Shown: one piece after another, positions 32,316-41,925 of the stretch
How the letters are laid out: every line of letters starts with the position of its first letter
How positions within the stretch are numbered: position 1 is the stretch's first letter
Origin: JAYYZW01 sp965217605
GTDB taxonomy: Bacteria > Pseudomonadota > Gammaproteobacteria > Ga0077536
Length of the DNA: 64,000 nucleotides
Assembly: GCA_965217605.1 (NCBI GenBank)
Contig: CBDCJB010000013.1
Location: 558,001-622,000 of the forward strand
Direction: 5' to 3'
Notes under the pieces: generated by a model
What the model was told of the DNA's origin: nothing
The model's database searches: none
The model's input: the letters and a program-made list of their open reading frames with translations, nothing else
Translations under genes and position numbers: made by a program

Positions 32316-33461
32316 ATGGCGCAACACGTGGACGAACCACCGGAGGTCGAAGAGGACGAGATCCTGGACGGGATCATTGCGTGGGCTCGAGTCGAGAGCC
32401 CGAGCTACGATGCCGAAGCCGTCAACCGCATGATGGATATCGCATCCGGCGCCATGTCGGATCTCGGCGCCCACATCGATCGCGTACCTGGCCGCGATGG
32501 CTTCGGGGATACGGTCACCGCGCGCATGCCCTGGGGTGGTGACGGTCCGGGAATACTGGTGTTGGGCCATCTGGATACCGTGCACCTGGTTGGCACCCTG
32601 GATGGGTCACTGCCCATTCGCCGTGAAGGTGACGATCTATATGGTCCCGGCGTGTATGACATGAAAGGCGGCGTCTACATCGCCTACCACGCACTGCGCC
32701 GGATCGTACGGGCCGGCGAAGAGACACCGCTGCCGGTGACCTTCATGTTCATTCCGGACGAAGAAGTGGGCAGCCCAACCACGCGCGCCTTGATCGAAGC
32801 CGAAGCAGCGCGTCACAAATACGTCCTGGTGCCTGAGCCGGCGCAGGACCGCGGCAACCTCATCACCGGGCGCTGGGCGTTCGCTCGTTTCAAATTAAGG
32901 ACGCTGGGTAAACCGGCCCACGCCGGGGCGACCCTGGACCAGGGCGCGAGCGCGATCCGCGAAATGGCCGAGCAACTCATCCGCATCGAACAGATGTCCG
33001 AACCCGAACGCCACGTGACGTTCAGCGTGGGTGTGATCAACGGCGGAACGTTCGTCAACGTAGTGCCGATGGAATGCACGGCCGAAGTCCTCGCGGTAGC
33101 GCCGACGCAAGCCGATTTGGAAAACGTATGCCAGCGCATGCTGGCGCTCGAGTCGATCAATCCGGGGATTCCATTCGAAGTCGAACAGGGACCGATCCGG
33201 CCGTTGTTCGAGCCCTCCGAAGCGGTCATCGGGCTTTATACGATGGCCGCGCAATTTGCGAAGGAAGCCGGTTTCGAGACCGGCCACGGCATGGTCGGCG
33301 GCGGCAGCGATGGAAATTTCACGGGTGCCATGGGCATTCCGACGCTCGACGGAATGGGCCTCTGCGGGGACGGCTTTCATACCCACAACGAACACATCTT
33401 CGTGTCGTCCGTGGTGCCGCGCTGTAACGTTATTGAAGCGATGTTAAGGGCGTTGAAATAG
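32316..33461 (+). CDS. M20-family carboxypeptidase (CPG2-like)
   Basis: A 381-residue zinc peptidase. His85 and Asp87 (LGHLDTVH), Asp115 (GVYDMKGG) and Glu149-Glu150 (IPDEEVGSP) match the dinuclear zinc centre of glutamate carboxypeptidases and related aminoacylases. A middle dimerisation/lid domain follows, with GKPAHAGATLDQGASAI. No export signal. Divergent from the acyl-CoA synthetase gene. It probably releases an amino acid from an N-acyl or peptide conjugate. Confidence 0.88.
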   Translation: MAQHVDEPPEVEEDEILDGIIAWARVESPSYDAEAVNRMMDIASGAMSDLGAHIDRVPGRDGFGDTVTARMPWGGDGPGILVLGHLDTVHLVGTLDGSLPIRREGDDLYGPGVYDMKGGVYIAYHALRRIVRAGEETPLPVTFMFIPDEEVGSPTTRALIEAEAARHKYVLVPEPAQDRGNLITGRWAFARFKLRTLGKPAHAGATLDQGASAIREMAEQLIRIEQMSEPERHVTFSVGVINGGTFVNVVPMECTAEVLAVAPTQADLENVCQRMLALESINPGIPFEVEQGPIRPLFEPSEAVIGLYTMAAQFAKEAGFETGHGMVGGGSDGNFTGAMGIPTLDGMGLCGDGFHTHNEHIFVSSVVPRCNVIEAMLRALK

Positions 33462-33469
33462 ACGCAATC

Positions 33470-33483
33470 GCCCGCAAGCGGGC
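33470..33483. terminator. Short GCCCGC/GCGGGC hairpin between convergent genes
   Basis: GCCCGC-AA-GCGGGC followed by TCCTACG resembles widespread REP-type units. It stands between the stop at 33461 and the convergent stop at 33502 and may act as a two-way transcript end. Confidence 0.5.
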
Positions 33484-33501
33484 TCCTACGCTGTCCGAGA
33501 T

Positions 33502-33963
33502 TCAACGCCGCGGATAATTTGCTTTGTCAGCAATGACATGCCGCACACCGCCTTGCGGGTGCGGGTGATCGCCCTGGTAACGCGGGATCAAATGGATGTG
33601 CACGTGCAGGACGCTCTGCCCGGCCGCAGAGCCGACGTTGACGCCCACGTTATAGCCGTCGGGCTCGCACGCGGCGCTGATCGCGTTACGCTCCTCCACC
33701 ACGAGATCGAACAAGGCCTGCCGTTCCGCGGGCTCCAACTCAAAAAAATCGGCGCAGTGGCGGAACGGAATGATCAACGCGTGGCCTGGGCTGACCGGAT
33801 ACGTATCACGCGCGCAGTAAGCGAGTTCGTTTTGTCTTATGACCCCGGATGGCGTACAGAACAGACAGGGATCGTTGGGATCTCTCATGCAGGCTGCGAC
33901 AGCCTTAATGCGCTTGGTTTGTGATCGGGGCGCCAGCTTGATGTCAGCCATCAGAACTGTCAA
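33502..33963 (-). CDS. HIT-family nucleotide hydrolase/transferase
   Basis: A 153-residue histidine-triad protein. A CLFC zinc-like pair lies near residues 33-36, and the HIT motif HVHIHLIPR follows GQSVL near residue 120. Residue spacing and length are usual for bacterial HIT hydrolases acting on dinucleotides or adenylates. It begins at 33963; an internal ATG four codons later is an alternative. It stands alone and converges on the M20 peptidase gene. Confidence 0.9.
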   Translation of the reverse strand: MTVLMADIKLAPRSQTKRIKAVAACMRDPNDPCLFCTPSGVIRQNELAYCARDTYPVSPGHALIIPFRHCADFFELEPAERQALFDLVVEERNAISAACEPDGYNVGVNVGSAAGQSVLHVHIHLIPRYQGDHPHPQGGVRHVIADKANYPRR

Positions 33964-33994
33964 GGTGAGATCGACCCATTAACCGCTCTCGACT

Positions 33995-35038
33995 GTGAAT
34001 CCCCCACCGGATCCTTCGACTTTGCCCGACCGCCGCTCTCTACTGCTTCGCGTGCCGGAGTTGAGCTTGTTGCTCGCGCTTACGCTTGGGAGTTACGCGG
34101 CGATCGCCTGGTTGTTGTGGGCTGCTCCGGCTGCGGCCGGCGCCGGCATGGAAATCGCGGCGATCCTGTTTGGGTCTTTCGTATTGAGTACGCTGATCGC
34201 CGTCGTCGCGGTGGTTGGTGGCATCGGTGGTGCGGTCATTTTCACCCCGGTCATGCTCGGCTTCACGAATATCGATACCCTCGTCGTGCGCGCCACCGGT
34301 CTCGTCGTCGCCATGTTCAGCGGCCTTGTATCGTCGGGGCCACTCATGCGCAGCGGACTGGCGGATATCAAGCTCGTGATGTTCGGCGCCATCCCCGTGA
34401 TCGTCGGCGCGATGTTCGGCGCGCACTCAGCCATCGAGTTCGCCGGCGCATTCGGCGAACAGGGCGACGCTCTGGTGCGCCTATTGCTCGGTATTGCGAT
34501 CCTCGGTGTCGCGCTCCTGTTCATCGCGGGCGGCAAGCAGAGTGAATATCCCGACAACCCCGAATCTGGCAAGGTCGCGCGCCTGATCGGATTGTCCGGT
34601 CGATATTGGGATAGGGCACTGAACAAGGAGGTTCGCTACAACGTGCGCCGCGGTCGTTACGGCTTGGTCGTTTTGTTGATCGTCGGGTTCATCGGCGGTT
34701 TTTTCGGTCTCGGTGGCGGCTGGGCGGTCGTACCGGTATTCAATCTCATTATGTCGGTGCCGTTGAAGCTGGCCGCGGGGTGCAGCGGCGTGCTGCTCGC
34801 CATCGGCAACGCGTCGGCGATCTGGCCCTATATCATGGCGGGGGCGGTCATCCCCTTGTTCGCCGCGCCATGGATGCTCGGCCAGGTGGTCGGCGGCATC
34901 ATCGGCGCGCACGTCCTGGCGAACGTGAATGCCGGCATCGTACGCAGGCTACTCATCGTTTTGCTGATCCTGACGAGCATGAAATTGCTGGCGCGCGGTG
35001 TCGAAGGGCTCTTCGGCGTTGCCATTCCGATATTGTGA
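33995..35038 (+). CDS. TauE/SafE-family permease
   Basis: A 347-residue integral membrane protein with about eight to nine helices and the internal repeat of the TauE/SafE family (GGIGGAVIFTPVMLGF and GFFGLGGGWAVVPVFNL). Such permeases export sulfite, sulfoacetate or related sulfur anions across the inner membrane. GTG start at 33995. The next gene, a small membrane protein, begins eight bases after its stop, so the two form an operon and may work together. Confidence 0.88.
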   Translation: MNPPPDPSTLPDRRSLLLRVPELSLLLALTLGSYAAIAWLLWAAPAAAGAGMEIAAILFGSFVLSTLIAVVAVVGGIGGAVIFTPVMLGFTNIDTLVVRATGLVVAMFSGLVSSGPLMRSGLADIKLVMFGAIPVIVGAMFGAHSAIEFAGAFGEQGDALVRLLLGIAILGVALLFIAGGKQSEYPDNPESGKVARLIGLSGRYWDRALNKEVRYNVRRGRYGLVVLLIVGFIGGFFGLGGGWAVVPVFNLIMSVPLKLAAGCSGVLLAIGNASAIWPYIMAGAVIPLFAAPWMLGQVVGGIIGAHVLANVNAGIVRRLLIVLLILTSMKLLARGVEGLFGVAIPIL

Positions 35039-35045
35039 CGCGGCC

Positions 35046-35471
35046 ATGAAGATATTACGCGACAAAGACGGCACGCTACGACCATCCCTGGTTTACGGCG
35101 AAACCGTCTATTGGATGACGATCGTTGGCGCAACGCTCGTCATAATCGGAAGTGTATTGGCCTTCGCACACCACACCAATGTGCTCGACCCGGCGGTGCT
35201 GTTCGCGTCCATTTGGGAAGGGCACACGGTCGCCGAGATCTGGTCGAGCGCGGGCGGTGCAGAGCCGTCGGGGCATTGGTACCTCGCGGCGTTGCCATCG
35301 GGCGATGCGCTTACGATGACTGGCATGGTCGGTGCGATCTTCTCCCTCGTGCCGGCGATCCTGGCGGTGGGATGGCTCATGTTCAAGCGTCGCGAACGCT
35401 TTTTCGGCGCCGTAGCCGTATTGGCGGCGATCCTATTCCTCATTCCGGTATTCGATATCGGCTTGAGTTAG
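35046..35471 (+). CDS. Three-helix membrane protein next to TauE/SafE permease
   Basis: A 141-residue protein with hydrophobic segments near residues 24-42, 88-108 and 118-138 and a polar loop that contains IWEGHTVAEIWSSAGG. No family recognised with certainty; small membrane partners (for example DUF1634) often follow TauE/SafE genes, and this fits by position. The last 39 bases overlap the convergent glyoxalase-like gene. Confidence 0.65.
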   Translation: MKILRDKDGTLRPSLVYGETVYWMTIVGATLVIIGSVLAFAHHTNVLDPAVLFASIWEGHTVAEIWSSAGGAEPSGHWYLAALPSGDALTMTGMVGAIFSLVPAILAVGWLMFKRRERFFGAVAVLAAILFLIPVFDIGLS

Positions 35472-35837
35472 CGGCTTCGCGAAGCTCAGCTCATGCCCAT
35501 CCGGATCCGTGATGTGGAAATAGCGCTCGCCCCACGCGGCGTCGCATGGCTTGGTATCCACAGCATAACCGTGCGCGAGCACGTTACGATAAAACGCGTC
35601 GACGTCATCGACATAAAAAATGACGCGTCCCCACCACAGCCATTCACGCTCGGCCGGTTGCAGCGTCAGATTCAAATAGTTCGTGCCGAATTCAAACGAG
35701 GTAAAGCCAGCCTTTTCACCGCCATATTGAATTTTGAATCCTAGCGCTGAATAGAATTGCACGGCCGCCGACATATCGTGCGTGGCGAACGTGACGGCGC
35801 TGATCGCGAGTACCTGCGGTTTGTTTTTCATCGTCAT
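35433..35837 (-). CDS. VOC-family (glyoxalase-like) protein
   Basis: A protein of about 134 residues with paired beta-alpha-beta-beta-beta modules. VTFATHDMSAAVQFYSALGF is the first strand-helix unit, WGRVIFYVDDVDAFYRNVLA the second, and ERYFHITDPDGHELSFAKPL ends with a metal-ligand Glu. The family binds a divalent metal and serves as lyase, dioxygenase or resistance protein. Its function here is open. It overlaps the convergent membrane-protein gene by 39 bases, so one of the two C-termini may be unusual. Confidence 0.8.
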   Translation of the reverse strand: MTMKNKPQVLAISAVTFATHDMSAAVQFYSALGFKIQYGGEKAGFTSFEFGTNYLNLTLQPAEREWLWWGRVIFYVDDVDAFYRNVLAHGYAVDTKPCDAAWGERYFHITDPDGHELSFAKPLTQADIEYRNEE

Positions 35838-35995
35838 CTCTGTGGTGCGCTTTAATTTCTCTCGCAGCAAGGTTTATCGACAAAACCGGGCGAAATCTAA
35901 GCTTATACGAATCCGCGCTCTGGATCGGATCGCGGCCGGGGCCTATATTTTGGGTTTGCCGCATCGACCGACGGAACCGTTATCCAAGGTCACAC

Positions 35996-38900
35996 ATGTC
36001 ATTCGATGAATCGCTATCCGATATTCGCGCATTGCTGGAACGTGAACGCAGGGTTTCATACCGGTTATTGAAACGCCGATTCGCTCTGAGCGATGACGAC
36101 ATCGAGGATTTACGCGCCGAATTCATAGACGCAAAGCGAATAGCCAAAGACGAAGCGGGTAAGGTGCTCGTCTGGGCGGGAGGTCTGATAGACCAGCCCA
36201 AGACGAAAGCGGTGCGCCGACAAATTTCCGTCATGTTTTGCGATGTCGTGGACTCGACTGCGTTATCGAGCCGCATCGAACCTGAGGAATTCAGCGATCT
36301 TTTACGGATCTATCAGGGGATCTGTGCCGAGAATATCCACGCGAACGATGGGTATATCGCTCAGTACCTGGGCGACGGACTATTGGTCTATTTCGGCTAC
36401 CCACGCGCGCGCGAGGACGCTGCCAAACGCGCGATTCGGGCCGCCCTTGAAATCCTGCGCGACATTCAAACGTCCAAGGCTCTGCGATCCGGTTATGAAG
36501 CGCCGGTAGATATTCGTATCGGCATCCATACGGGACCAGTCATGATCGGCACCATTGGCGACGGTGAGCGTCACGAACAGCTCGCCATCGGTGAGACCCC
36601 CAATGTCGCGGCCCGTATTCAAGCCCATGCCAAGCCGAACGAAATTGTCGTCTCCGAGCTAACTCGACAAATCGCCGGCGCCTTTTTCGAGTATCGAGCG
36701 CTGGGCGAGCATCAATTCAAAGGCCTCGTAAATCGGATCGGCTTGTACCACGTGGTTGGCAAAAGCGGCGAACAGCGTCGCTTCGACGCGGCCCATCCAA
36801 CGGAATTGAGCGAATTCGTCGGGCGCGAGGAAGAAAGCCGGTTACTCGATGATCAATGGGCGCAAACCTGTCAGTTCAAACCGCACACTGTGCTACTCAC
36901 CGGCGAGCCGGGAATCGGAAAGTCACGCCTCGCACGCGAATTCGTCAATCGCGTGACCGCTGGTGGCGCACGGTATTTCGAGATTTCCTGCACCGATGAA
37001 TACGCGAATAGCGCCTTGCATCCTGTGAAACGATTACTACGACAATTATTCGACCTCGACGAGTTTGAATTCGTAGACGAAGAAGGTACGCGACTGAAGC
37101 ACAGATTGTCCGAACACGGAGTCTCCGACGAAGACAGCGTTTATCTAACTGCACTCCTCTCAACACACCATCAAACCCACATCGTACTTGCCATGCAAAT
37201 CCCGAAAGAACGGCGGGCGCGAACGATGGAAGCCTTGTGCAATTGCATGATCGAGACTGGGCGAACCAATCCTTTGCTGTATGTCTGGGAGGACATGCAT
37301 GCCGCAGATCCAACGACCAAAGAGCTGCTACATCGGCTCGTCGAGCGTAGCGATAAATCCGGCGTCATGAATCTCGCCGTCGCCCGTCCCGGCTACGATC
37401 CTGGATGGAATGACGACGGCACGGTACAAGTCGTCTGTTTAGGTGGGTTGAGTAACGTGCAAGTCCTGCGCTTCGTCTCTGCGATTGCAGGTGGCAAGGA
37501 ATTACCTCCGCCAATGATGCAGCACGTTCAATCGAAGACCGACGGCATCCCACTATTTGTGGAAGAGTTGACGAAAATGCTCATCGAATCGGAATGGCTC
37601 GAGCTCGTCGATGGGCGTTATGAACTCACCGACGAACTCACGTCCATTACGGTTCCGGCGACCCTGTACGATTCTCTGATGACGCGATTGGACCGGCTGC
37701 CCGAAGGTCTGGCGCTTGCGCAGTGTGCCGCGACCATTGGCCGGGATTTCACCGATAGCCTGATTGGTACGTTGGTCGACGCCCGTATACACAAAGCTGG
37801 AATCGTTCAACTGCTCAATGCCGACATCATTCACCGGACCGAAATACCTCCGAACGCGCGCTATCGGTTCAAGCATGCGCTTATTCGCGACATCGCCTAC
37901 GACTCTCTTCTAGAAAGTGAACAGCGGATTTTCCACAGCAAAATCGCGCGTTTGATGGAACGTATCGAACCTGATACCGCGTTGTTGGAGCCCGAAATAT
38001 TAGCGTTTCATTACACGGTGGCGCGTGAATTCGATAAAGCCGTGCCTCTATGGAACCGGGCCGGAGATATCGCTGTCGAACGGTCAGCGAATCGTGAAGC
38101 GTTCAATCATTTCGAGCAGGGCCTGACCCTGCTCGATACGTTGGCGAATACGACAACTCGCGCCGAACAAGAATTGGAATTACGAACGGCGCTCGGGCCG
38201 GTTCTCGTTGCAGCAAGGGGTAACACCGCTGCCGAAGTCGAAATGAACTATGCGCGTTCACGACAACTATATGAGCGTCTCGACCGCGGCGATCGGCTTT
38301 TCCCGGTGATTTTCGGACTCCGTTCCTATTATTTGGCGAAGGCGGACCTGGCGCGGTCCCATGAACTTGGGCAGCAGCTGCTCGATATTTCCCTAACGGC
38401 TGGAAGACGCGACGATGAACTCGAAGCACACGTCGCGCTTACCAACACGTATTTCTTTTACGGTGATTTCGCAAAAGTGCAATCGCACGCCGACGCTGGA
38501 TTGAATATCTACGATGAAGGCACACATGCAAGTCACGCTTCCGTTTACGGGCTCGATCCCGGTGTTCTTTGTTTCTCGCGACTCGCACAGGCGCAGTGGC
38601 ACCGCGGTTATCCCGATCGAGCTGTCGACACCATGCAAGAGGCATACGCCCTCACGGAGCGAATCGGCCATCCGCTCACGCTTGCTTACGTTCTCGCGAA
38701 CGGCGCGGTGCTCTATCAATGGCGTCGCGAGGACAGCGAGTCCAGAATCTGGTCTGAATCCGCTATTGACGTTTCTACAAATCACCATTTCCCGTTTTTC
38801 GAAGCGTGGGCGCGGATGCAGCTCGGACGCGCGCTAATTGGGCTCGGGTTCGACGAGGAGGGGAAGGAACAGATGACAAAATCATTGGACCTGGCCGAAT

Positions 38901-39331
38901 CGATCGGGGTGTTGTTGATGCAACCCTGGTTACTGGCGACGCAGGCCGAGGCCCATTTGCTAGTGGAAAACCTCAACGACGGACTTAAAGTCGTTTCCGA
39001 CGCCATATCGATCGTCGAACATATCGGAACGACTTACGCGCAACCGTCGCTATACTGGCTGAAGGGCGAATTTCACGCGCGCCGGGCGGGCGAAACAGAC
39101 CTACAAGACGCCGAGGATAGTTTTAGAGCCGCGGTCAGGATTGCCCGCGAACACGATTCCCGTTCTTACGAATTGCGGGCGTCGAGTGGCCTCGCTCAAT
39201 TGTGGGCGAAACAAGGAAAAAAAGAACAAGCGGCTGCGTTCTTCCGTGAGCGTTTAGATTATTTCCAAGAAGGCTTCGGCACGCAGGATCTGGGCGAGGC
39301 TAGAGCCGTGCTCGAGAACCTCAACCGATGA
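35996..39331 (+). CDS. Adenylate/guanylate cyclase - AAA ATPase - TPR regulator
   Basis: A 1111-residue multidomain protein. A helical N-terminus (1-70) with the pattern seen before such cyclases is followed by a class III cyclase domain (about 75-255): metal-binding Asp83 (VMFCDVVDST) and Asp127 (QYLGDGLLVYFGYP), with IGETPNVAARIQ for transition-state binding. Then comes a P-loop ATPase (LLTGEPGIGKSRLAREF, about 299-315) of the AAA/STAND type and a long C-terminal TPR-like region to the end. It probably makes cAMP in response to an input sensed by the TPR region. The gene stands alone, so its targets are not shown. Confidence 0.9.
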   Translation: MSFDESLSDIRALLERERRVSYRLLKRRFALSDDDIEDLRAEFIDAKRIAKDEAGKVLVWAGGLIDQPKTKAVRRQISVMFCDVVDSTALSSRIEPEEFSDLLRIYQGICAENIHANDGYIAQYLGDGLLVYFGYPRAREDAAKRAIRAALEILRDIQTSKALRSGYEAPVDIRIGIHTGPVMIGTIGDGERHEQLAIGETPNVAARIQAHAKPNEIVVSELTRQIAGAFFEYRALGEHQFKGLVNRIGLYHVVGKSGEQRRFDAAHPTELSEFVGREEESRLLDDQWAQTCQFKPHTVLLTGEPGIGKSRLAREFVNRVTAGGARYFEISCTDEYANSALHPVKRLLRQLFDLDEFEFVDEEGTRLKHRLSEHGVSDEDSVYLTALLSTHHQTHIVLAMQIPKERRARTMEALCNCMIETGRTNPLLYVWEDMHAADPTTKELLHRLVERSDKSGVMNLAVARPGYDPGWNDDGTVQVVCLGGLSNVQVLRFVSAIAGGKELPPPMMQHVQSKTDGIPLFVEELTKMLIESEWLELVDGRYELTDELTSITVPATLYDSLMTRLDRLPEGLALAQCAATIGRDFTDSLIGTLVDARIHKAGIVQLLNADIIHRTEIPPNARYRFKHALIRDIAYDSLLESEQRIFHSKIARLMERIEPDTALLEPEILAFHYTVAREFDKAVPLWNRAGDIAVERSANREAFNHFEQGLTLLDTLANTTTRAEQELELRTALGPVLVAARGNTAAEVEMNYARSRQLYERLDRGDRLFPVIFGLRSYYLAKADLARSHELGQQLLDISLTAGRRDDELEAHVALTNTYFFYGDFAKVQSHADAGLNIYDEGTHASHASVYGLDPGVLCFSRLAQAQWHRGYPDRAVDTMQEAYALTERIGHPLTLAYVLANGAVLYQWRREDSESRIWSESAIDVSTNHHFPFFEAWARMQLGRALIGLGFDEEGKEQMTKSLDLAESIGVLLMQPWLLATQAEAHLLVENLNDGLKVVSDAISIVEHIGTTYAQPSLYWLKGEFHARRAGETDLQDAEDSFRAAVRIAREHDSRSYELRASSGLAQLWAKQGKKEQAAAFFRERLDYFQEGFGTQDLGEARAVLENLNR

Positions 39332-39364
39332 TTCGCGCCTCGGAACACGCGTTTCCAGTTTCGG

Positions 39365-39931
39365 TCAAACCCCGACGACCCGTAACGGCTCACCCCACGG
39401 GTTGGTCCCCAGGCCACGCTCGGTGCTGGTGTCGTTGAAGCACGGTCGCGGTTCATCATCCGGTGGTAGCGGCGAACAATGGAAGTGCCACATTTTCCAG
39501 ACCGGATTTCCCTCGCCGTCGTCGCGCTGATAGATCTCGGTCGCTCTGAGCCGGAACGGCACGTATTCGTTTTCGGCGTCGAGTTTCCAGGATTCCGAAC
39601 CCGTACCCGATTCGCCGATCATCCGCAGCGGGAAGATCCCTTCGCAACCGAGCCACGCCATGTTGTCATGGATTTCGAATTTCATGATGCGGATGTCGGG
39701 CATCGTGATGTCGAGCTGTTCGCTGTACCACTCCCATAATTTGATCTTCTCGTCGAGTCCAAAGTACGGATGCCCATTGAGGTTGAACATGAAATAGTTC
39801 ATGCCTTTCGGAAAGCACGTGGCCATGCGCGGAATATCGAGGCCGGCGTTGGCTTCCCACCAGTCCTTGTGCCGAGTCAGGATCGCTTGCCGATCTTCTC
39901 CAATCGTCGAATTCGATGCGTGTGTCGTCAT
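39365..39931 (-). CDS. SnoaL/NTF2-like protein
   Basis: A 188-residue cone-fold protein (HKDWWEANAGLDIPRMATCF, then NYFMFNLNGHPYFGLDEKIK, and later VWKMWHFHCSPLPPDD). Related proteins are isomerases or dehydratases of polyketides, steroids or terpenoids, or non-enzymatic binders. No active-site assignment possible. It stands convergent to the cyclase gene and divergent from an alpha/beta hydrolase gene. Confidence 0.75.
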   Translation of the reverse strand: MTTHASNSTIGEDRQAILTRHKDWWEANAGLDIPRMATCFPKGMNYFMFNLNGHPYFGLDEKIKLWEWYSEQLDITMPDIRIMKFEIHDNMAWLGCEGIFPLRMIGESGTGSESWKLDAENEYVPFRLRATEIYQRDDGEGNPVWKMWHFHCSPLPPDDEPRPCFNDTSTERGLGTNPWGEPLRVVGV

Positions 39932-40070
39932 ACCAACCCCCTGGAGCGCCGAAGCCGCGTCTATTGAATTTCGATTATTTTACATCGCGCCTTGCTGCCC
40001 GCAGGCGCCGGCATTGACAGCACTCGGGGATCCGGAATAGCGTAGGTCAGCCCACCAGGAGACAAGTACC

Positions 40071-40970
40071 ATGACCATCGAGAATGTCGAATTTTCGAGC
40101 GGCGGCGGCAGTTGCGCCGCCGATCTTTACCTCCCCAACGGCGGGGGCTCCAACGGCCGCGCGATCGTGATCGGCCACGGCTTCAGTTTTGTCAAAGAAG
40201 CACTGGTTGAGCAAGGAAACCGCTTTTCCGACGCCGGCTTCATCACGCTGGCGATCGATTACCGCAGCTTCGGCGAAAGCCCGGGGGAACCGCGCGGTCA
40301 GCTCTTCCCGATGAACTTCGTCGAAGATTATCGGAACGCGATCAGCTACCTCGAGAATCGGTCCGAGGTCGATGCCGACCGTATCGGGATCTGGGGTACG
40401 AGTTTCGGCGGCGCGGACGTGATCTATACGGGCGCTTTCGACATTCGCGCCAAGGCCGTCGTTGCGCAGGTCCCGGTGGTCAACGGTTACAAGTGGATGA
40501 GGGCGCTGCGCACGAGTGACCAGTGGATCGAGCTGCAAAACAGGCTCGTCGAAGATCGTCGCCAGCGCTATGACACGGGCGAGGGCGCGCGCGTGCCGGT
40601 CGCCGCGATCGGGTCTCAAGGCGGCTTTTGTGCGATGCCGGTCGACGCGCAGATCATGGAGTTCCTGCAAGGCGCTAAAGACAACCTCAAGACTTGGCGT
40701 GATGACCTGGTGCTGGAATCGGTCGAGAAGGTGATCGAATTCAACCCGGAAGCGGTCATCCACCAGATCGCACCGCGCCCCCTGCTCATGATCGCGACCA
40801 CCGGATACGACATGATCCATCCGATCGATCAGGTACTCGCGGCCTACGAAAAGGCCCAGGAACCGAAGCATTTGGCCCTGCTGCCCTACGACCAGATCGG
40901 GCTTTACGACGATCCGGGTCTCGCGGATTCGGTAACGGAAGCCGTGCGTTGGTTCGATAAGTATCTGTAG
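40071..40970 (+). CDS. Alpha/beta hydrolase (dienelactone-hydrolase-like)
   Basis: A 299-residue hydrolase with the elbow GTSFGG (residues 109-114, nucleophile Ser111) and the oxyanion segment VIGHGFSFVKEALVE. In relatives the catalytic His sits in a C-terminal H-F-x-x-Y-type motif. Here the same place reads LLPYDQIGLYDDPG, with Gln, so the usual His is not visible and the enzyme may use another residue or be altered. AGGAG before the ATG at 40071. Together with the LLM gene that follows 94 bases on it could open a ring or ester product. Confidence 0.78.
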   Translation: MTIENVEFSSGGGSCAADLYLPNGGGSNGRAIVIGHGFSFVKEALVEQGNRFSDAGFITLAIDYRSFGESPGEPRGQLFPMNFVEDYRNAISYLENRSEVDADRIGIWGTSFGGADVIYTGAFDIRAKAVVAQVPVVNGYKWMRALRTSDQWIELQNRLVEDRRQRYDTGEGARVPVAAIGSQGGFCAMPVDAQIMEFLQGAKDNLKTWRDDLVLESVEKVIEFNPEAVIHQIAPRPLLMIATTGYDMIHPIDQVLAAYEKAQEPKHLALLPYDQIGLYDDPGLADSVTEAVRWFDKYL

Positions 40971-41064
40971 CCCGGTTCTAATCGCGCGCGTGGGAGCCTG
41001 CGGGACAGCAGCCGACGTGGTTTAGGCCACTTCGGCCGAGCCGCGTCGTCTGCGAGGCAAAACG

Positions 41065-41925
41065 ATGAAACTCGGTGTCGTCAGCTTTAATACCGAATAC
41101 ACGATCAGGGCCGATGAACTCGCGGTCGCGGCCGAAGAGCGCGGCTACGAGTCCGTATGGTTTCCCGAGCACACCCACATCCCCGCCAGCCGTGATACGC
41201 CGTATCCACCGGGCGGCGATCTGCCACGCGAATACAGCCACATGTCGGATCCTTTCATCAGTTGCATGGCGGCCGCAACCGCGACCACGACACTCAAGGT
41301 CGGCACCGGCGTGTGTCTCGTCGTCGAGCACGAACCGCTCGCAACCGCCAAAATGGTGGCGACCCTGGACCGACTATCGAACGGCCGCTTCCTGTTCGGT
41401 GTCGGTGCGGGTTGGATCGCCGAGGAAATGGAAAACCACGGCACGCCCTATGGCAAACGCTGGCAGGTGACCGAAGAACGCATCAAGGCGATGAAGGCGC
41501 TATGGACCGAAGAGGAAGCGAGCTTTCACGGTGAATACGTGAACTTCGATCGCGTATGGTCCTACCCCAAACCGCTGACACAACCGCATCCGCCCATCAT
41601 TCTCGGTACATTTGCGTCCAAATGGGGGCGCCAGCGGACCGCCGACTACGCCGATGGGTGGATGCCGATCGATGTCTACCACGACGACATGAAAGCGGAT
41701 GTCGAAGATCTGCGCGCCCGCCTCTTCGCCAACGGCCGCGATCCCGAGTCCGTGTCGATCTCGATGTTCGACATCTTCGAAACTTCGGAAGATGATTTGA
41801 AACGGTTCGCCGATTACGGTTTCGTCGAGCGCGCGATGCCCCGCTGTCCGATCGAGGACAAGGATACGGTGTTGCGCTGGTTGGACAAATACGCGGAGAT
41901 CGGGCAGCGAATCGGCGCGATGTAA
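41065..41925 (+). CDS. LLM-class F420/FMN-dependent oxidoreductase
   Basis: A 286-residue enzyme of the luciferase-like superfamily, close to the TIGR03619-type F420 group: RADELAVAAEERGYESVWFP, EHTHIPASRDTP, GTGVCLVVEHEPLATAKMVA, RFLFGVGAGWIAEEM. Normal length. It ends directly before the GTG of the SpoIIE-type phosphatase (no gap), so both may be on one transcript, although functional linkage is not evident. Substrate unknown. Confidence 0.88.
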   Translation: MKLGVVSFNTEYTIRADELAVAAEERGYESVWFPEHTHIPASRDTPYPPGGDLPREYSHMSDPFISCMAAATATTTLKVGTGVCLVVEHEPLATAKMVATLDRLSNGRFLFGVGAGWIAEEMENHGTPYGKRWQVTEERIKAMKALWTEEEASFHGEYVNFDRVWSYPKPLTQPHPPIILGTFASKWGRQRTADYADGWMPIDVYHDDMKADVEDLRARLFANGRDPESVSISMFDIFETSEDDLKRFADYGFVERAMPRCPIEDKDTVLRWLDKYAEIGQRIGAM

